Shown: positions 46,382 to 57,832 of the stretch, piece after piece
How positions within the stretch are numbered: position 1 is the first letter of the stretch
Layout: each line of letters begins with the position of its first letter
Assembly (NCBI GenBank): GCA_013180625.2
Contig: SNVD02008172.1
Location: 248,001 to 312,000 of the forward strand
Length of the DNA stretch: 64,000 nt
Reading direction: 5' to 3'
Origin: Boswellia sacra
Taxonomy: Eukaryota > Streptophyta > Magnoliopsida > Sapindales > Burseraceae
The notes under the pieces: generated by a model
The model's database searches: none
What the model was told of the DNA's origin: nothing
Seen by the model: the letters and a program-made list of their open reading frames with translations, nothing else
Made by a program: the position numbers and the translations under genes

Positions 46382-46555
46382 TTCTTCTTTTTTCTTTTTT
46401 CTCTCTTTTCTTTCTTTCTTCTTTTCTCTCTTTCATTTTCTCTCTCCTATTTTTCTCTCTCTTTTTTCTTCTCTTTTTTCTTTTCTTTCTCTCTCTTTCC
46501 TTTTTCTTCTCTTTTTCTTTTCTTTTCTTTCTTTCTTTTTTTCTTCTCTCCTTTA
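46382..46555 (-). other. 170-base pyrimidine tract, candidate gypsy polypurine tract
   Basis: Almost pure C/T on the plus strand (so A/G on the gypsy sense strand), directly abutting the inferred LTR edge. Position and composition fit a plus-strand priming tract, but it is far longer than the usual 10-15 bases, so expansion as simple sequence is likely. Confidence 0.55.
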
Positions 46556-46682
46556 ACCGATCTGCCCCTCATTAGAGGGATAGCCAACCGACTGTCAAAT
46601 AGCTACCTGGCTATCTGATTGTCACCTAATAGTCAGTCAATAGCTACCCGGTGGTTTGACTACCAGCTAGTGGTCAAGGGCT

Positions 46683-46690
46683 TATATAAA
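46683..46690 (+). promoter_or_regulatory. candidate TATA box of the antisense PMD gene
   Basis: TATATAAA in the context GGGCTTATATAAAGCC, on the plus strand, about 400 bases upstream of the first PMD coding sequence. It is followed by a C/T-rich leader (GTTCGTCTTCTTATCACTTC). Confidence 0.6.
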
Positions 46691-47039
46691 GCCTGTTCGT
46701 CTTCTTATCACTTCATTCGTGCGTAACTTCTTCGTTCTTCATCTGATTCACTTTCAAATTTCTCCTATGTGCTCGTCTCAACTTTCTCTTTCCACTAGTG
46801 GGTTATCTAGTCCATTTTGACTTAAATAAGAGTGATCCGGTCTGGAAATCGACATTAAAAGGTCTTTCAAAGGATCAAAAGGTGCCTATTATCGACAATG
46901 TGGCTTCCCACACGATCAGCTAGGCATGCATTCTTCTTTATTCTTCGATTTTCCATTTTCTAGAAATTTTCTAGGCATGTATTCATGTAGAGACTTTAAT
47001 TTCTTGCCTTAGGAATACCATGAGAACAAGATGTGTGGG

Positions 47040-48963
47040 TCATTTTTTGAAGCCCACAATTGATTTTTAGAAATAGAAAATGAGGCAGTTAGAAGTAGGA
47101 TCGCAGCTATTGGCTTCTATGAGTTTATCACTTGTCTTCTATATACTCCTCGACACACCGATTATCGAGCGTTGGTGGCCTTATGTGAGAGTTGGATGGA
47201 CACGACCCATACATTTCATCTTTCGATTGGCGAGATGACTATCACGTCTTTGGACATTGTGGCCTTGACTGGACTTCCATGTGGTGGAGAGGTCAATCCC
47301 GTTGACGTATGTGTTACAGACTTGAGGGATCAACAGAATTTGATTCAACATATTTTAGAGTGTGAGGTGAAGGTCAAGAGCAACATTGTTATTCGATGCG
47401 CTCCCTTGTACAAATATTGGAAACGTAGATCCAACCTGACTCCAGTCGAGGTGGATCAGTATGCTCGCAACTTCATTATTTATCTACTTGATACGACGTT
47501 CTTCATCAATGTGTTGAACACCACCGCTTTGACTTTACTTCCCACCTTCTAGGATCTCAATCGAGTGAGGGATTTTGACTGGGGTCGTGCTGCTCTTGGC
47601 CAGCTATATATTGGTTTGGACCAAGCTTATCGAGGCATAGCTAGGATCATTAAATTTGCTCTATTTCTTAAGGTAACTTCTTTCTTCACTACACCTTCGT
47701 ATTTTGTCCGTATGACTTTCAATTATGATTTTATACTATTCATGACAGATGTGGACATATGAGTTAAGAGTTTTACCATCTCCTCATCCTGATTTTGAGG
47801 ATTCTTCCTTCCCACGGATGAAGACGTGGGCTGCACATCGTGCAAAGCTTGAGAGGTCTCATGATTTGGACTTCTTCCATGATTACATCCATACAACAAC
47901 TTGGGACAAGGTAAAGAACACTACAATCAATATTTTCATTTATATCAAAATCTTACCATGCTTCTCTATTCTTCACAAATTCACTCAGAGTGGTGGGAAC
48001 TCGAGGAGAACTGGTCTGCGACTATGAGGGCTGATTCTCCATTTAACTACTACTGCATCCTCCTTCCTTACGTGAATAGCATGATGTGGTACTTGGACGA
48101 TCATGTGTGGGATTGGTTTGAGGGCCCAACAGGCTGGATGATTTCTTTTTCACCACCTATTCTGATGATCGATTTGGCTGATCTAGCCATGGATCCAAAT
48201 GTGTCAGATTTCACAACCGAGTTTCATTTGAACACGATCGAGTTCCCTCAGATGATGACTTCTTACATCGATTATGTTCGAGCCACCTTGTTACATATTA
48301 GGCTCGACTGATCTACTATTGACCTCATCTTACAGTAGTGTCCAATAGTACTGGTAGCTCTTTTGTCCGTCGTGGGAAGAGATTGAAGGCCTCTTCTGCA
48401 AGTACTAATACATCAGTTTCTTTTTTTACAGTTGTCCAGCACCTACCTCTTTCTCTAGCTCCTCTTGCTACTCCAATTTTCCCAGCCAATCATATGATTG
48501 GTGACCTCCAAGCTTTCTTTAGTAACGTTGTCTACACAGGGGGTGATAATGGGCTGATCAGCAACCATGTAATTACTGAGGATTCTAACATGCTTGTTCC
48601 TTTTGTTCTACATGACACCACTCTGGTAAGTCTTTTGATTATTAGTTTCTCAAATTTTCTGTCATTTATCACTAATAAAAATGCAATGTGATACAAGCGC
48701 CATGATCTTCCATGGAACAGATTTTTTTATGCAATCTGCTTCTTATGGGTATGTTTTGTAGATGTCATATCAGTATCAGGTAAAGTACCCTCATATGCTT
48801 TATGCATGCATGATTCCTATCTTAAAAATTTTTATAACTATGTGATTCTTTTGCTTGGTTAGACAAGTCGTCAGGAGGTGTTACCTCTGCAACAAGAGGT
48901 TGAGCGTCTTCAAGTTTAGGTTGTTACCTTCTCTTTTGATGTTGACGATGACGGTGATGAGTG
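47040..48963 (+). pseudogene. plant mobile domain (PMD) gene, antisense to gypsy pol
   Basis: Encodes a PMD protein (aminotransferase-like plant mobile domain, as in MAIN/MAIL1 nuclear proteins and in some transposons). Visible pieces: IAAIGFYEFITCLLYTPRHT, TTHTFHLSIGEMTITSLDIV with LTGLP, DFDWGRAALGQLY, MWTYELRVLPSPHPDF, then WWELEENWSATMRAD and VWDWFEGPTGW. Two short introns have GT-AG ends and restore the frame: 47673-47748 and 47911-47990. A further donor at about 48629 and an acceptor at about 48863 lead to a last exon with a coiled-coil (VLPLQQEVERLQ) and acidic tail, ending at 48963. Defects: TGA at about 47067 before the first block, TAG at 47550, and stops after 48311 and near 48918. 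Its function in the element is unknown. Confidence 0.8.
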
Positions 48964-50030
48964 AAGACTATCACCATCGGCTTCTTCTATGATTTCCTTC
49001 GTCATGTCAAGCTCGACCTCCCTTTTCTTAAGGACTGTACAACCTTCTGAGGTCCTCACGATTACTTCTTCCGTTTCAATGGATAAGAACTTTGCCTCTT
49101 GTATGAGGAATTCTTTACCACACTTAGTTGTCACTCATCTAGGTCTGAGAGCCTCATTCTTCCTACCGTCCAGACACCATCAGCATCTGATCTTTTCCAC
49201 TTCTTCGACTTCCCGATTTCTACCATGGGCATTCACACCAAGGTGGTTGAGTGATATTATCTTCCATCATACCTTTGCTTAGAATGATGGACAGGTCTTC
49301 ATCTGTTAGCTTCGCCTTCTCCAATTTTGCCTCTGTGTCCAGTTCTTACTAGTCTCACTAGACAATCTCGGAGATCCACACCTTGTAACCATCATTCCTC
49401 AGATGGGACCCAATTTCATTGTTGTTCCCTTGATTTTGGCTGAGACACTGATTAGATTAGATCATGTCAAGATGGATTCGAGTCAGAGGTTTAGTGGTAA
49501 TCTTCTACTTCTTCCGGTATTCCTTTTGTCTTCTTGAGCTTTTAACTTTGCGAGTTCAGTCATCATCATTTTTTTTAATGCTCTAATCTTGCCTAAGATG
49601 CCCTCTTCAAGTTTTTGACTTAACGAGCTTGCCTTAACTTTTTATCGAAGTTGCCCTCTCGAGGTTTTCAACTCAGCAGGCTTTTCTTTTTTTATCATGC
49701 CCTAATTTTTGCCTAAACTACTCTTTCAGGTTTTCAACTTAGCAGGCTTGCCTTAATTTTTGCTTAAGCCGCCTTTTCAGGTTTTCTACTTAGTAGGCTT
49801 TGTTTTCTTTTTTTTTTTTTTTGGTTTTTTTCTTAGATTTGGTTACATGAAAGATTATCTATTCTAGCACCGCCCGAACAAGATATTTCATGTTATAGCT
49901 CTCAGCTTCCTACGAGGAGGAGAGTTGAAAGACGTTCTTCTTGAATTGACTAGCTAAAAGTCATTCTTGATACCTAGATTCACTAGCACTATCCATGGTG
50001 GAGGCCGAAGCATGTAATAGTCATGACTTA
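48964..50030. other. gypsy spacer downstream of PMD gene
   Basis: Non-coding or decayed. Includes a degenerate repeat at about 49590-49800 (units around GGTTTTCAACTTAGCAGGCT, about 60 bases apart) and a T-run near 49810. Short frames on both strands (for example 48916-49134 minus, Glu/Ser-rich) are not recognised. Confidence 0.5.
49590..49805 (+). repeat. degenerate ~60-bp tandem repeat
   Basis: Three to four units containing GGTTTTCAACTYAGCAGGCTT and CTTAATTTTTGCYTAA, with variable spacing. Confidence 0.7.
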
Positions 50031-50290
50031 TATCACATGTATGCCTTTAGAGGATTTCACCTATAGTTCATTCTATGATCCTGCTAGATTATGTTGGCAA
50101 TATGGTTTGAAGCAAAAGATCATGGATTCACCAACTACTTTCGGTCTTAGGAGACTGTTTGCTCCTTATCTAAAGCATGTGAAAGATTCCTGACCACACT
50201 AAACCATTGAGAGGAATTTATTTTATGACCTCGATTTTGAGATAGACGACCAAAGGATTGGTGATCTTTTAGGCTTTCATTTTTGATCTT
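50031..50290 (+). pseudogene. PMD-like C-terminal fragment
   Basis: A plus-strand frame reads CMPLEDFTYSSFYDPARLCW and then QYGLKQKIMDSPTTFG to a TGA at 50190; a following frame has YDLDFEIDDQRIGDL. The FYDPARLCWQYGL pattern resembles the Y-P-x-RV-RQFG motif near the end of many PMD proteins, so this is probably the C-terminal part of this or another PMD gene. It lies about 1.1 kb beyond the PMD gene above, in the same orientation. Confidence 0.45.
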
Positions 50291-50600
50291 GATATTCAAG
50301 CCAAAGGATGTCGTGAGCAATATGGTAAGCCTATTCGTAATATATCAAAGAGACAAAGGCAATATTGTTAGTTTCTTTGTTAGCTTAGATGCTAGATGTT
50401 TTTCTTTCGTTATTATGCAAAATAATAAGACATTTCAAAAGCATATTTGTTCCAAAACAATTTCATTTCATTAATAAAAGTACAATCTTTTGTTCTTTGA
50501 ACAATATGTGTACAATGAGACAAATTTTATCATAAATCATCCATTTCTAGTTTTTTGATTAATTATTTTTCCTCTCATTTTTTTTATACATAGTACTTGT

Positions 50601-51410
50601 TCAACCTGTCCATGTTGATGGTTCAGTGAATTCATTCCCTTTCGTGTCCGATAGGATGACAACTTTGCCAAACATGACCTTTGTTATAATGAATGAGCGC
50701 TCCCAGTTGGGCTTAAACTTCCCTTTAGGATTAAACACTACTGGCCTAGCCTGTTTAAAGACCAATTTCCCTTTTTCGAACTTCATTGCCTTGATCCTCT
50801 TGTTAAAGGCTCGAGTAACCCATTTCTGATATAGTTGCATGTGATATCTGGCCTTAATCCTTTTCTCATCGATCAATGCCAATAATTCACATCTATTACG
50901 AATCCACTCTCCTTCAGGAATTTTCGCTTCTATCAAAACCCTAGCTGATTTTATTTCTATCTCAATTGGTAAGACTACTTCTGAACCATATACCAACGAG
51001 AAGGGTGTCATGCCTATCGAACTTCTGGGTGTTGTTCCATAACCCCATAACACAAATAACAACTTCTCTGCCCAATCTTTATATGTCTGTACCACCTTGG
51101 CCAACATCTTTTTGACGTTTTTATTGGACGCTTCTATTGCTCCATTTGCTTGTGGCCTATATGGAGGCAACTTATAGTGTTTAATTCCATACTCTCGAAC
51201 AAGGCCCTAGTTTCTGCTTGAAACTAGACCCCATTATCAGTTACAACATGGTGTGGTACACCAAATCTGCATATGATATTCTTCTTGACAAATTTTGCCA
51301 TCTACTTTGCCCCTAACGTACTATAGAACTCAGCTTCTATCCATTTGGTGAAGTAGTCAATCGCCACTACCATAATGCTCCTTTACATGAGGTTCCATAT
51401 AACAAGGATC
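50601..51410 (-). pseudogene. gypsy integrase (partly deleted)
   Basis: The core starts at about 51385 with VAIDYFTKWIEAE (first catalytic Asp), then VTDNG (second Asp, about 51235) followed by a stop, and ANGAIEASNKNVKK (catalytic Glu) in the open part 50601-51170. The C-terminal part (WVTRAFNKRIKAMKFEKG, KFKPNWERSF) matches Tat-type integrases. The N-terminal HHCC zinc finger, expected between the second RNase H and the core, is missing: RNase H sequence ends at about 51405 and the core begins at once, implying a deletion of roughly 150-200 codons. Confidence 0.88.
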
Positions 51411-52085
51411 CCGTGCTTGTGGTATCACTATTGGTCTCACCAATTATTCTTGCATACTCACCCAAACTGATGCTAATGAAGCTAATACATCGGCTATCTG
51501 ATTCTCACTCCCAGCAAGATGGGTGAAGGTGTACTGTTTGAACCTCCGAATTAACCTTCTTATGTGTTCAAGGTATGGTTTCAACTTTCCTTCCCATAGA
51601 TCCTAATCTTTATTGGCTTGAGAGATGACAAGTTTTGAATCCCTTAACACTTCTATTTCATCAATGCCCATAACAATCACGACTTCCAAACAAAAGGCAC
51701 AGGCTTCGTATTCAACCATGTTGTTGGTGACCACGAATTCCAACTTCTTTGTGAATGGAGTGAGTTCTTCCATTGACAGCACTAGAATAACTCCTATTCC
51801 AGCACTATTGTGATTGACGGCTCCGTCAAAGAACATCCCTCATCCCACTATCAAGATTACCCCCAGATGTTCATCTAGGAATTCCAACTTCCATGGTTCG
51901 TCATCATCAATTAGGTTCATAGCCAAGAATTCTGCTACTAGTCTTCCTTTCACCACCTTCTTGGTGACATACTCTGTACCAAATTCTGACAACTGCACTA
52001 GCCATCTTGCTAACTTTTCCACCAATGCTGGTTCCTCGTAAAGGTAATTAATTGGATCCTCTTTCGAGACAACCTTAATTTTATA
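51411..52085 (-). pseudogene. gypsy second (archaeal-type) RNase H and linker
   Basis: The linker (LARWLVQLSEFGTEYVTKK, DDEPWKLEF; 51840-52025) leads into a second RNase H. That domain has the MFFDGAVNHNSAGIGVIL block with the first catalytic Asp, NNMVEYEACAFCLEV with the Glu, and VLRDSKLVISQ with the next Asp (51603-51836). After a stop it continues with RFKQYTFTHLAGSENQIAD to about 51440. A second RNase H of this type is diagnostic of the Tat lineage. Confidence 0.88.
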
Positions 52086-53250
52086 CTATTGAAAATAATA
52101 CCTCAACTTCTTTGAGAGCCAAACCATGGCTAAGCATGTTTTCTCCATATAGCTATACTTTGTTTCGTTCGGAAGCAACTTCTTACTAAGGTAAAAGATG
52201 GCATGCTCTACACCATCCTCACCTTCTTGTTCCAGCATAGCACCGATGGCCTCCTCCTCAAGAGCCAAGTAAAGAATTAAATTTTTACCAGGTTTTGATA
52301 ATCTCAAAACTGGTGGATTCTAAAAGTACTTCTTAATCTTCTCGAATGCCTCTTGGCACTGATCATTCCATTCCAACGGTTGATCTTTCTTTAAAAGCAT
52401 AAAAAAATGATGCACAAACAGTTGTCAGTTTAGAAATAAACCGACTGATGTATTGGATCTTCCCCAGAAACCTTTGAACTTCTTTTTCATTCTTAGGTAA
52501 TGGAATCTCTATGATGGCCTTAACCTTTTCTAGATATACTTCTATCCCTATCTTGCTAACTATAAACCCCAATAACTTCCTTGAGGTGACTCTGAAAATA
52601 GACTTCTTCAGATTTAGTTGCAGCTTGTATTCTTCACCCTTTCTAGGAACCTGTCTAAGGCCTCAAAGTGACCCTCTCGAGTCTCAGATTTTACGATCAT
52701 GTCATCCACATAAACTTCTATCTCCTTATGCATCATATCATGAAACAGCGTCGCTATCATTCGTTGATAAGTGGCTCGGTAATCTTCAATCCGAAGGGCA
52801 TCACCATGTAACAGTAGGCTCCCTATTCTGTAATGAAAGCCATCTTCATCTTATCTTCATTGGTCATTATTTATGTGGTTGTATCCAGAAAACCCATCTA
52901 CGAAAGAAAACATTACATTGGCAATAGCGTTGTCCACCAACACATCAATGTAAGGTAAAGGAAAATCATCCTTGGTGAGGTCTTGTTCAAGTCTCGGTAA
53001 TCTACACACATTCAAACCCTTCCATCATTCTTCAATAATAGCATGATATTGGCTAACCATTCTGGATATTTCACCACTTCTAAAAACATAGCTTTAATTT
53101 GCTCAGATACTTCCTCTTTGATTTTCTGGGCCCACTCTAGTCTCATCCTCCTCAGTTTTTGCTTGACTGACTTCATGTGCGGATAGGTTGGAATTGCATG
53201 CTCAATGATGCTTCTCTCAATTCTAGGCATGTCGTCATAGGACCAAGTGA
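52086..53250 (-). pseudogene. gypsy reverse transcriptase and first RNase H
   Basis: Starts in the frame 53012-53473 with IIEHAIPTYPHMKSVKQKL and EVVKYPEWLANIMLLLKNDG. It then passes through frameshifts with FSFVDGFSGYNHI (first catalytic Asp, about 52890), EVYVDDMIVKSE (YVDD box, about 52700-52712), VQRFLGKIQYISRFI (52363-52572) and the first RNase H (52086-52307: LILYLALEEEAIGAML, KYSYMEKTCLAMVW). At least five frame interruptions are present. Confidence 0.9.
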
Positions 53251-53284
53251 AGACTTCTTCATGTTTCTTTAGTAATTTTTCAAA

Positions 53285-53316
<32 letters not shown>

Positions 53317-53955
53317 TCAAAAGTTTTATCAAGTGTAATGCATATATTCTTGGGTTTTTCGATTGTACCAAGATTAATCTCATGAGTTTGAATGGTATGG
53401 ATGTCAAATATGCTAGTGAAATGCAAATCATGATGCACAATGCCATTAGGAAAGACATGATACAAGTAAGCAAATTGATTATTTATTGCATCAAATTTAG
53501 AATCATAAACAATATCCTCTTCTTCAAAGAGTTTAGGAACAAACACATCCTCATAAGATATACATTTGATGGTCATCTTCTCTATTTCTCTAACTAAGTC
53601 ATTCCCTTGGAGACTCCTGCCTAAAGGATATCTTTGAAGATCTCAAATCTAGGCTTCAACATTCTCTTAAAAACCCATGGCTCAGCAGCCCTCACATACT
53701 TCGTATCTTGGGCTTTGACAAACTTGATGAATCTTGCCTTCTTGGTCTCAAAGTCTTCTTCTTCTCCCTCAAAATTATAACCCAAACCTTTTCTAATGTT
53801 TTGCATTTGATATCTGGGAAGGATGGTGAGCCATGTCCATTCCTCCCAAGCCCAGTCCCTGGCAAGTATCCTTGCTTCTTTATTATCCCTGCTATAATTG
53901 GGTTGACCTCATCAATCATGGCTACATGAAAGCCTCCCATGTAAGTATTTCTCAA
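53251..53955 (-). pseudogene. gypsy protease-RT linker with G-patch-like motif
   Basis: Between protease and reverse transcriptase. The frame 53692-53955 has IIKKQGYLPGTGLGRNGHG, which matches the G-patch pattern (aromatic-x-x-G-x-GLG-x-x-x-x-G); G-patch motifs bind RNA or helicases and occur in some retroelement polyproteins. Below it are 53621-53806 and 53280-53576, the latter containing EEDIVYDSKFD and, near 53286-53318, a CT microsatellite read as an Arg/Glu repeat. Confidence 0.6.
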
Positions 53956-54455
53956 ACTTTCACATTTGGAGCGGTTGGTGCAATAGTCAAGGCTGCATGA
54001 ATGGTCACAATCTCCCCATCCATGTTAAAGCGAATCTTCTGATGTAAAGTGGAAGAAACTCCACCAAGCGGATGAAACCATGCTCGTCCCAACAAGGCAG
54101 TAAATTTGACTGGAATGTCGAGGACCATGAATTCTGTCATAACTTCAATCTGCCTAGTCTTCACTAATGCCTTGAAGATCCTAATAGCACTCCTTTTCGA
54201 GTTATCATAAGCCCTGATCACCATCTCACGAGGCTCAAGTTTGTCCCCATTGATACCATACTTGTGCAATATCTTCATAGTCATAATATTAATGGCGAAC
54301 CCATCATCTACCATGAAATAAGGAGATTTCTTCCCATCAAACAATGGCTTGTTATGATTCCTTCCTTTGAAAGGTAAACCTTGATCAGTAAAAGTGATCA
54401 TTTTGCTAGTAGTAGCGGCCATTGATATCTCTACCTCTGCCAAAGACTTCGCCAT
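53952..54455 (-). pseudogene. gypsy aspartic protease
   Basis: Retropepsin-like domain: YFMVDDGFAINIM around the active site (Asp-Asp-Gly-Phe where most have Asp-Ser/Asn-Gly-Ser), REMVIRAYDNSKRSAI, FMVLDIPVKFTALLGRAWFH (the hydrophobic-hydrophobic-Gly flap partner) and SSTLHQKIRF. Would mature gag and pol. The segment 53952-54455 is open. Confidence 0.82.
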
Positions 54456-55752
54456 GGCTTGTCTATGCTTTTAGGATGATATTAGCAAATCCCAAATGCT
54501 AGTATTCGCTTGAGTCTTCTTCAATTGCTTGATCACTTGATCCTCTTCTTCTTTGGCTTTTTCCTTGGTAACTTTTTTGCCCTTCTCAACTGTCTTTTCG
54601 GTTGTTTCTCCTTCTCTTTCTCATGGTAAAATCTATCACTCATTGTCACTAATTGGACATTCTCTCTCTCACCCTTTAGTGTTTCTCCCTCATATGTTTC
54701 TCCTTCAATTCTTAATTATTCTTCTTCATCACTACTAAAGTCAACCCAAAAGTATGGAAGGGTCTTGACCTTAGGAATGTCATCCCAAATTCTCATAACT
54801 TTTACCTCCTTACACCTTCTAGATAAACTCTATCTCCTTACAATACCCATATCTCACTTCCCTTTCCTAACTTTGCTACCATTCTTCACCTTAAGTCTTT
54901 TAGATGGTGGGCCCTTCCTAGCGCCATTCCTGGCTATCCATTTCTTAGCAAAGGAACTTGATGATATGGACTTCTTCTTGGCGGGTGTCACTTCAACTTC
55001 AACTTCTTCTTCTTCTTGTGGCTTTTCCTCTTCTTGGTCATTGAGGTACACAAGTTTAGGTTCTAGTTTTTGCTTGACTCCCTTTATTGTAATATTAGTC
55101 CACCCACCCTTCTTGGTGTGAATCTTGACTGCCAAAGGAATGTGCTTGTCTTCCACCCTCTCAGTGATCTCCTTAAGCGTTTCTTCTTTGGGTTCTTCGA
55201 CCTTGAGCTCTTTAGCCTTGGGTTTCTTCTTCGAGGCCACCTTTCCAGTGGATTTTTCTAGTTATTCAAGCTTAGGCTTCTCCCTTTTCTTAGCTCTGTC
55301 GGCCATGCTCTATCTACCCTCCTTAAAAGAGTTCATGACTTGCTCATCAGTCAAGCCCGATCCAATCATGTTGGTTGACGAAGGAGGCACTCGATTATAA
55401 TTGGGTAACAGGTTACTTCTAGTATTAGGCTCATAGGTTACTTCAAGTTTTTGTGACCGGTCACTTGGTGGAATTCACACTTCTCATTATGCCTCCAATT
55501 CCTTGGTAGTGAATTTGGAAGCTCTCTTGGTGGCAATCGCTGCAAGATCTCTTAGGCTCTCAACCTTGTAAAGATCTTGAAAAGCGGCATTCCCAAATGA
55601 CTAAACTTCCTTTATGGGGAAACTGGCTTTATCTCCACTTGCTTTGCGCTAGACCCACTAGGTTAGTGATACTGCCCTTGACTTCTTCAAGGGTAGTTAT
55701 TTCTCTTCTGTCTAGATTCCAACTCTTCTATTTGGATGCCTAAATCATACAA
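54456..55752 (-). pseudogene. gypsy gag-protease linker
   Basis: Decayed polyprotein segment. The open part 54854-55240 is very Lys/Glu-rich with an acidic run (QEEEEVEVEVTPAKKKS) and a basic C-terminus (RKGPPSKRLKVKNG), suitable for nucleic-acid binding. Other frames here are fragmentary, and no CCHC knuckle was recognised. Confidence 0.6.
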
Positions 55753-56495
55753 TTATTCAAATGTTTTAATCGAGAAGTCTGCTAGTCTATCATTGATGAA
55801 ACTATGGGCTCTATTGATCACCATGCAAACCTGATCCTTCTCCACAGGCCTAGTGGTCATCTTGGCTACCTTGGCCCTCCAACGAACTAGATATTCTGAA
55901 AAATTTTCATTGGGCTTTTGCCTTTTATCTCCAAATCTCTCAAGGTTATCCCTAGTTGGGTATTGTGGTGATATTGCTCCATAAATTGTTGGGAAAGCTC
56001 CTCCCAATCTTCTTAAACTCTCTTAGGGAGTTCATGATACCACGCTACCACATCATCTTCTAAGGATAGCATGAAATACTTTAATATATGCTCCTTTGTT
56101 AAAGGAGTAGTAGCCATGATAGTGGCATATTATCTCAAGTGTGTTTGGATTACCTCTCCGTTGAACTTGGGCAAGTTCGGGAGGTGAAACTTTGGAGGCA
56201 AGTCCTTGTCTCCAATGAGTAGTATATCATCCAAGTCTTCAGTCCCTTTCAACCCCTTCTTATTCAAGAAAGATTGGACCTTTCCCATGTCTTTAGCCAA
56301 TTGCATGATAGATTCGGGTTCTTCCTAGTTGACTGGGCTTTTCTCCCTATCTCTGCCTTGGCTTATCTCGCCGTTTTCACCATCATTACCCTCAAGTAAA
56401 GATTAGTTCATATAGTTGGGCCCATTCTGTAGAGTTTTAACAAGTTGGGCCACTTGTTGTTGAAGCGCGGTAATGTCAACCCTCACTTGAGCCAT
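55753..56495 (-). pseudogene. gypsy gag (capsid part)
   Basis: Likely start ATG at 56495 (MAQVRVDITALQQQVAQLV, a coiled-coil). The frame then has KDLPPKFHLPNLPKFNGEV, AWYHELPKRV and, in the open part 55753-56007, YPTRDNLERFGDKRQKPNEN and FSEYLVRWRAKVAKM, the retrotrans_gag pattern of Tat elements. In-frame stops occur at about 56408, 56327, 56133 and 56011. Confidence 0.8.
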
Positions 56496-57832
56496 TTTAG
56501 CATTGTTATTATTGGTACAACCATTTCGTCAACTAGTTCTTCTTGCATTGTCAAACAACCATCTCGTCTAACCCGAGCTATGATGACTGCAAAAGAAAGA
56601 TATTAATGTCATGCATGCATACATGTATGCATAATATGATGCATGCTCATATAAGGGCATAGACACACTTTCAACCTTCCAACCTTATTTCTCCCACACA
56701 CGTAAGGTTGAGTCTTTTTTTTAAGGATCTTTGGCCTTATTCCCAAGTCATCATCATGGGATATGGGAATACGAAATTTTCTCTCTTATTTCTAACAGTC
56801 ATGTTAATGTTTGGATTCTCCGTGATTATCATAACATAGCTTTTACACGTCATGATAACATTAACTTATGGCACATGTCCCTATTTTATTCTTATGGGTG
56901 ACTTGACATGTGGTATTCGTTCACGGTTCCATGAGGTTTGAATCAATATTATTCTAATCATAGGAACCTTACACCATAAACATGCATCTCAAAATTGGTT
57001 TTGGATATTCTTCCTATTAAAAGTTTCTAGAGTCGTCCATATAGGCTTGAGTTTCAAGGGTCCAATGATCTGGGCTCCTTCAAATGAGAGATGTCCTTTT
57101 AGGCCAATCTCATACCAATTCAGTGGTAATGTTTAAAGGTGGTGACACCAATATGAGTCATCTAGGGGTCGAAAGGAGCCAAAGACTTATCATGCCAATG
57201 CCACACAGCTAGTTTAGGCAATTCGTGCTCATTGTGTGCAAATGTGTAGTGATGTAAGGACTCATTATACCAACACAAGCTAATAGAATTTCGTATCTCC
57301 ATCGAAATCAACTTCTTTTATCCTCAGGGCAATTGCCACTATGAACGAGGCTTTCATCCTGCCAAAGTATTTGTGACCATGACATTGTGTCAAAGCCTCT
57401 TTTGAGACTTAAGAGAATACAAACGAGCTATGTGCATGTCTGGAGAATGGATTCGCCACCCAATTATTCAATTGGAAATGAATTGGGACAATCTGATCCC
57501 TTGTTTCAGGACCTAAACTATCCTCATCCTTTTAGAGATGGGTTCGAGATATTAGGTACGAGTCATTCGACCCGCCCAAATATAAATCCAGCCTCCACTA
57601 AGGAAATACCAAATAAGAATAGCTCGTATTTTTACTTTGTGTACTTACCATTGTTCATTTTATGCACACCTTTCTATTTTTTTCTTTATTAGACATGTGA
57701 GGTGATTAATCAATCAATGACAATTGTATAAGCATCCATAGAAAGAGGGAGGAGAATGGAGTTATATTTCCTTTCAAATATGGGGGAAGGGAAAGAGGAT
57801 TACATTGTTTTTATTCAACAATGAAATAATTC
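56496..57832 (-). other. gypsy 5' leader
   Basis: About 1.3 kb between LTR and gag with no convincing reading frame; long leaders are usual in Tat/Ogre elements. A plus-strand purine run (GGGGGAAGGGAAAGAGGA) lies near 57782-57800. No clear primer-binding site was identified next to 57833. Confidence 0.5.

Noticed and set aside
46283..46618. 111-codon plus-strand frame, Phe/Ser/Leu-rich
   Set aside because: It is the translation of the C/T tract; composition alone explains it.
48916..49134. 72-codon minus-strand Glu/Ser-rich frame
   Set aside because: It overlaps the last PMD exon on the other strand and the decayed spacer; no similarity recognised.
57387..57692. 101-codon plus-strand frame in the gypsy leader
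   Set aside because: Antisense to the element, no motif, ends in a hydrophobic AT-rich run; probably chance.
57782..57800. Plus-strand purine run near the gypsy 5' LTR as a polypurine tract
   Set aside because: Pol runs on the minus strand and the run is about 30 bases from the LTR edge; the tract at 46382-46555 fits the orientation.
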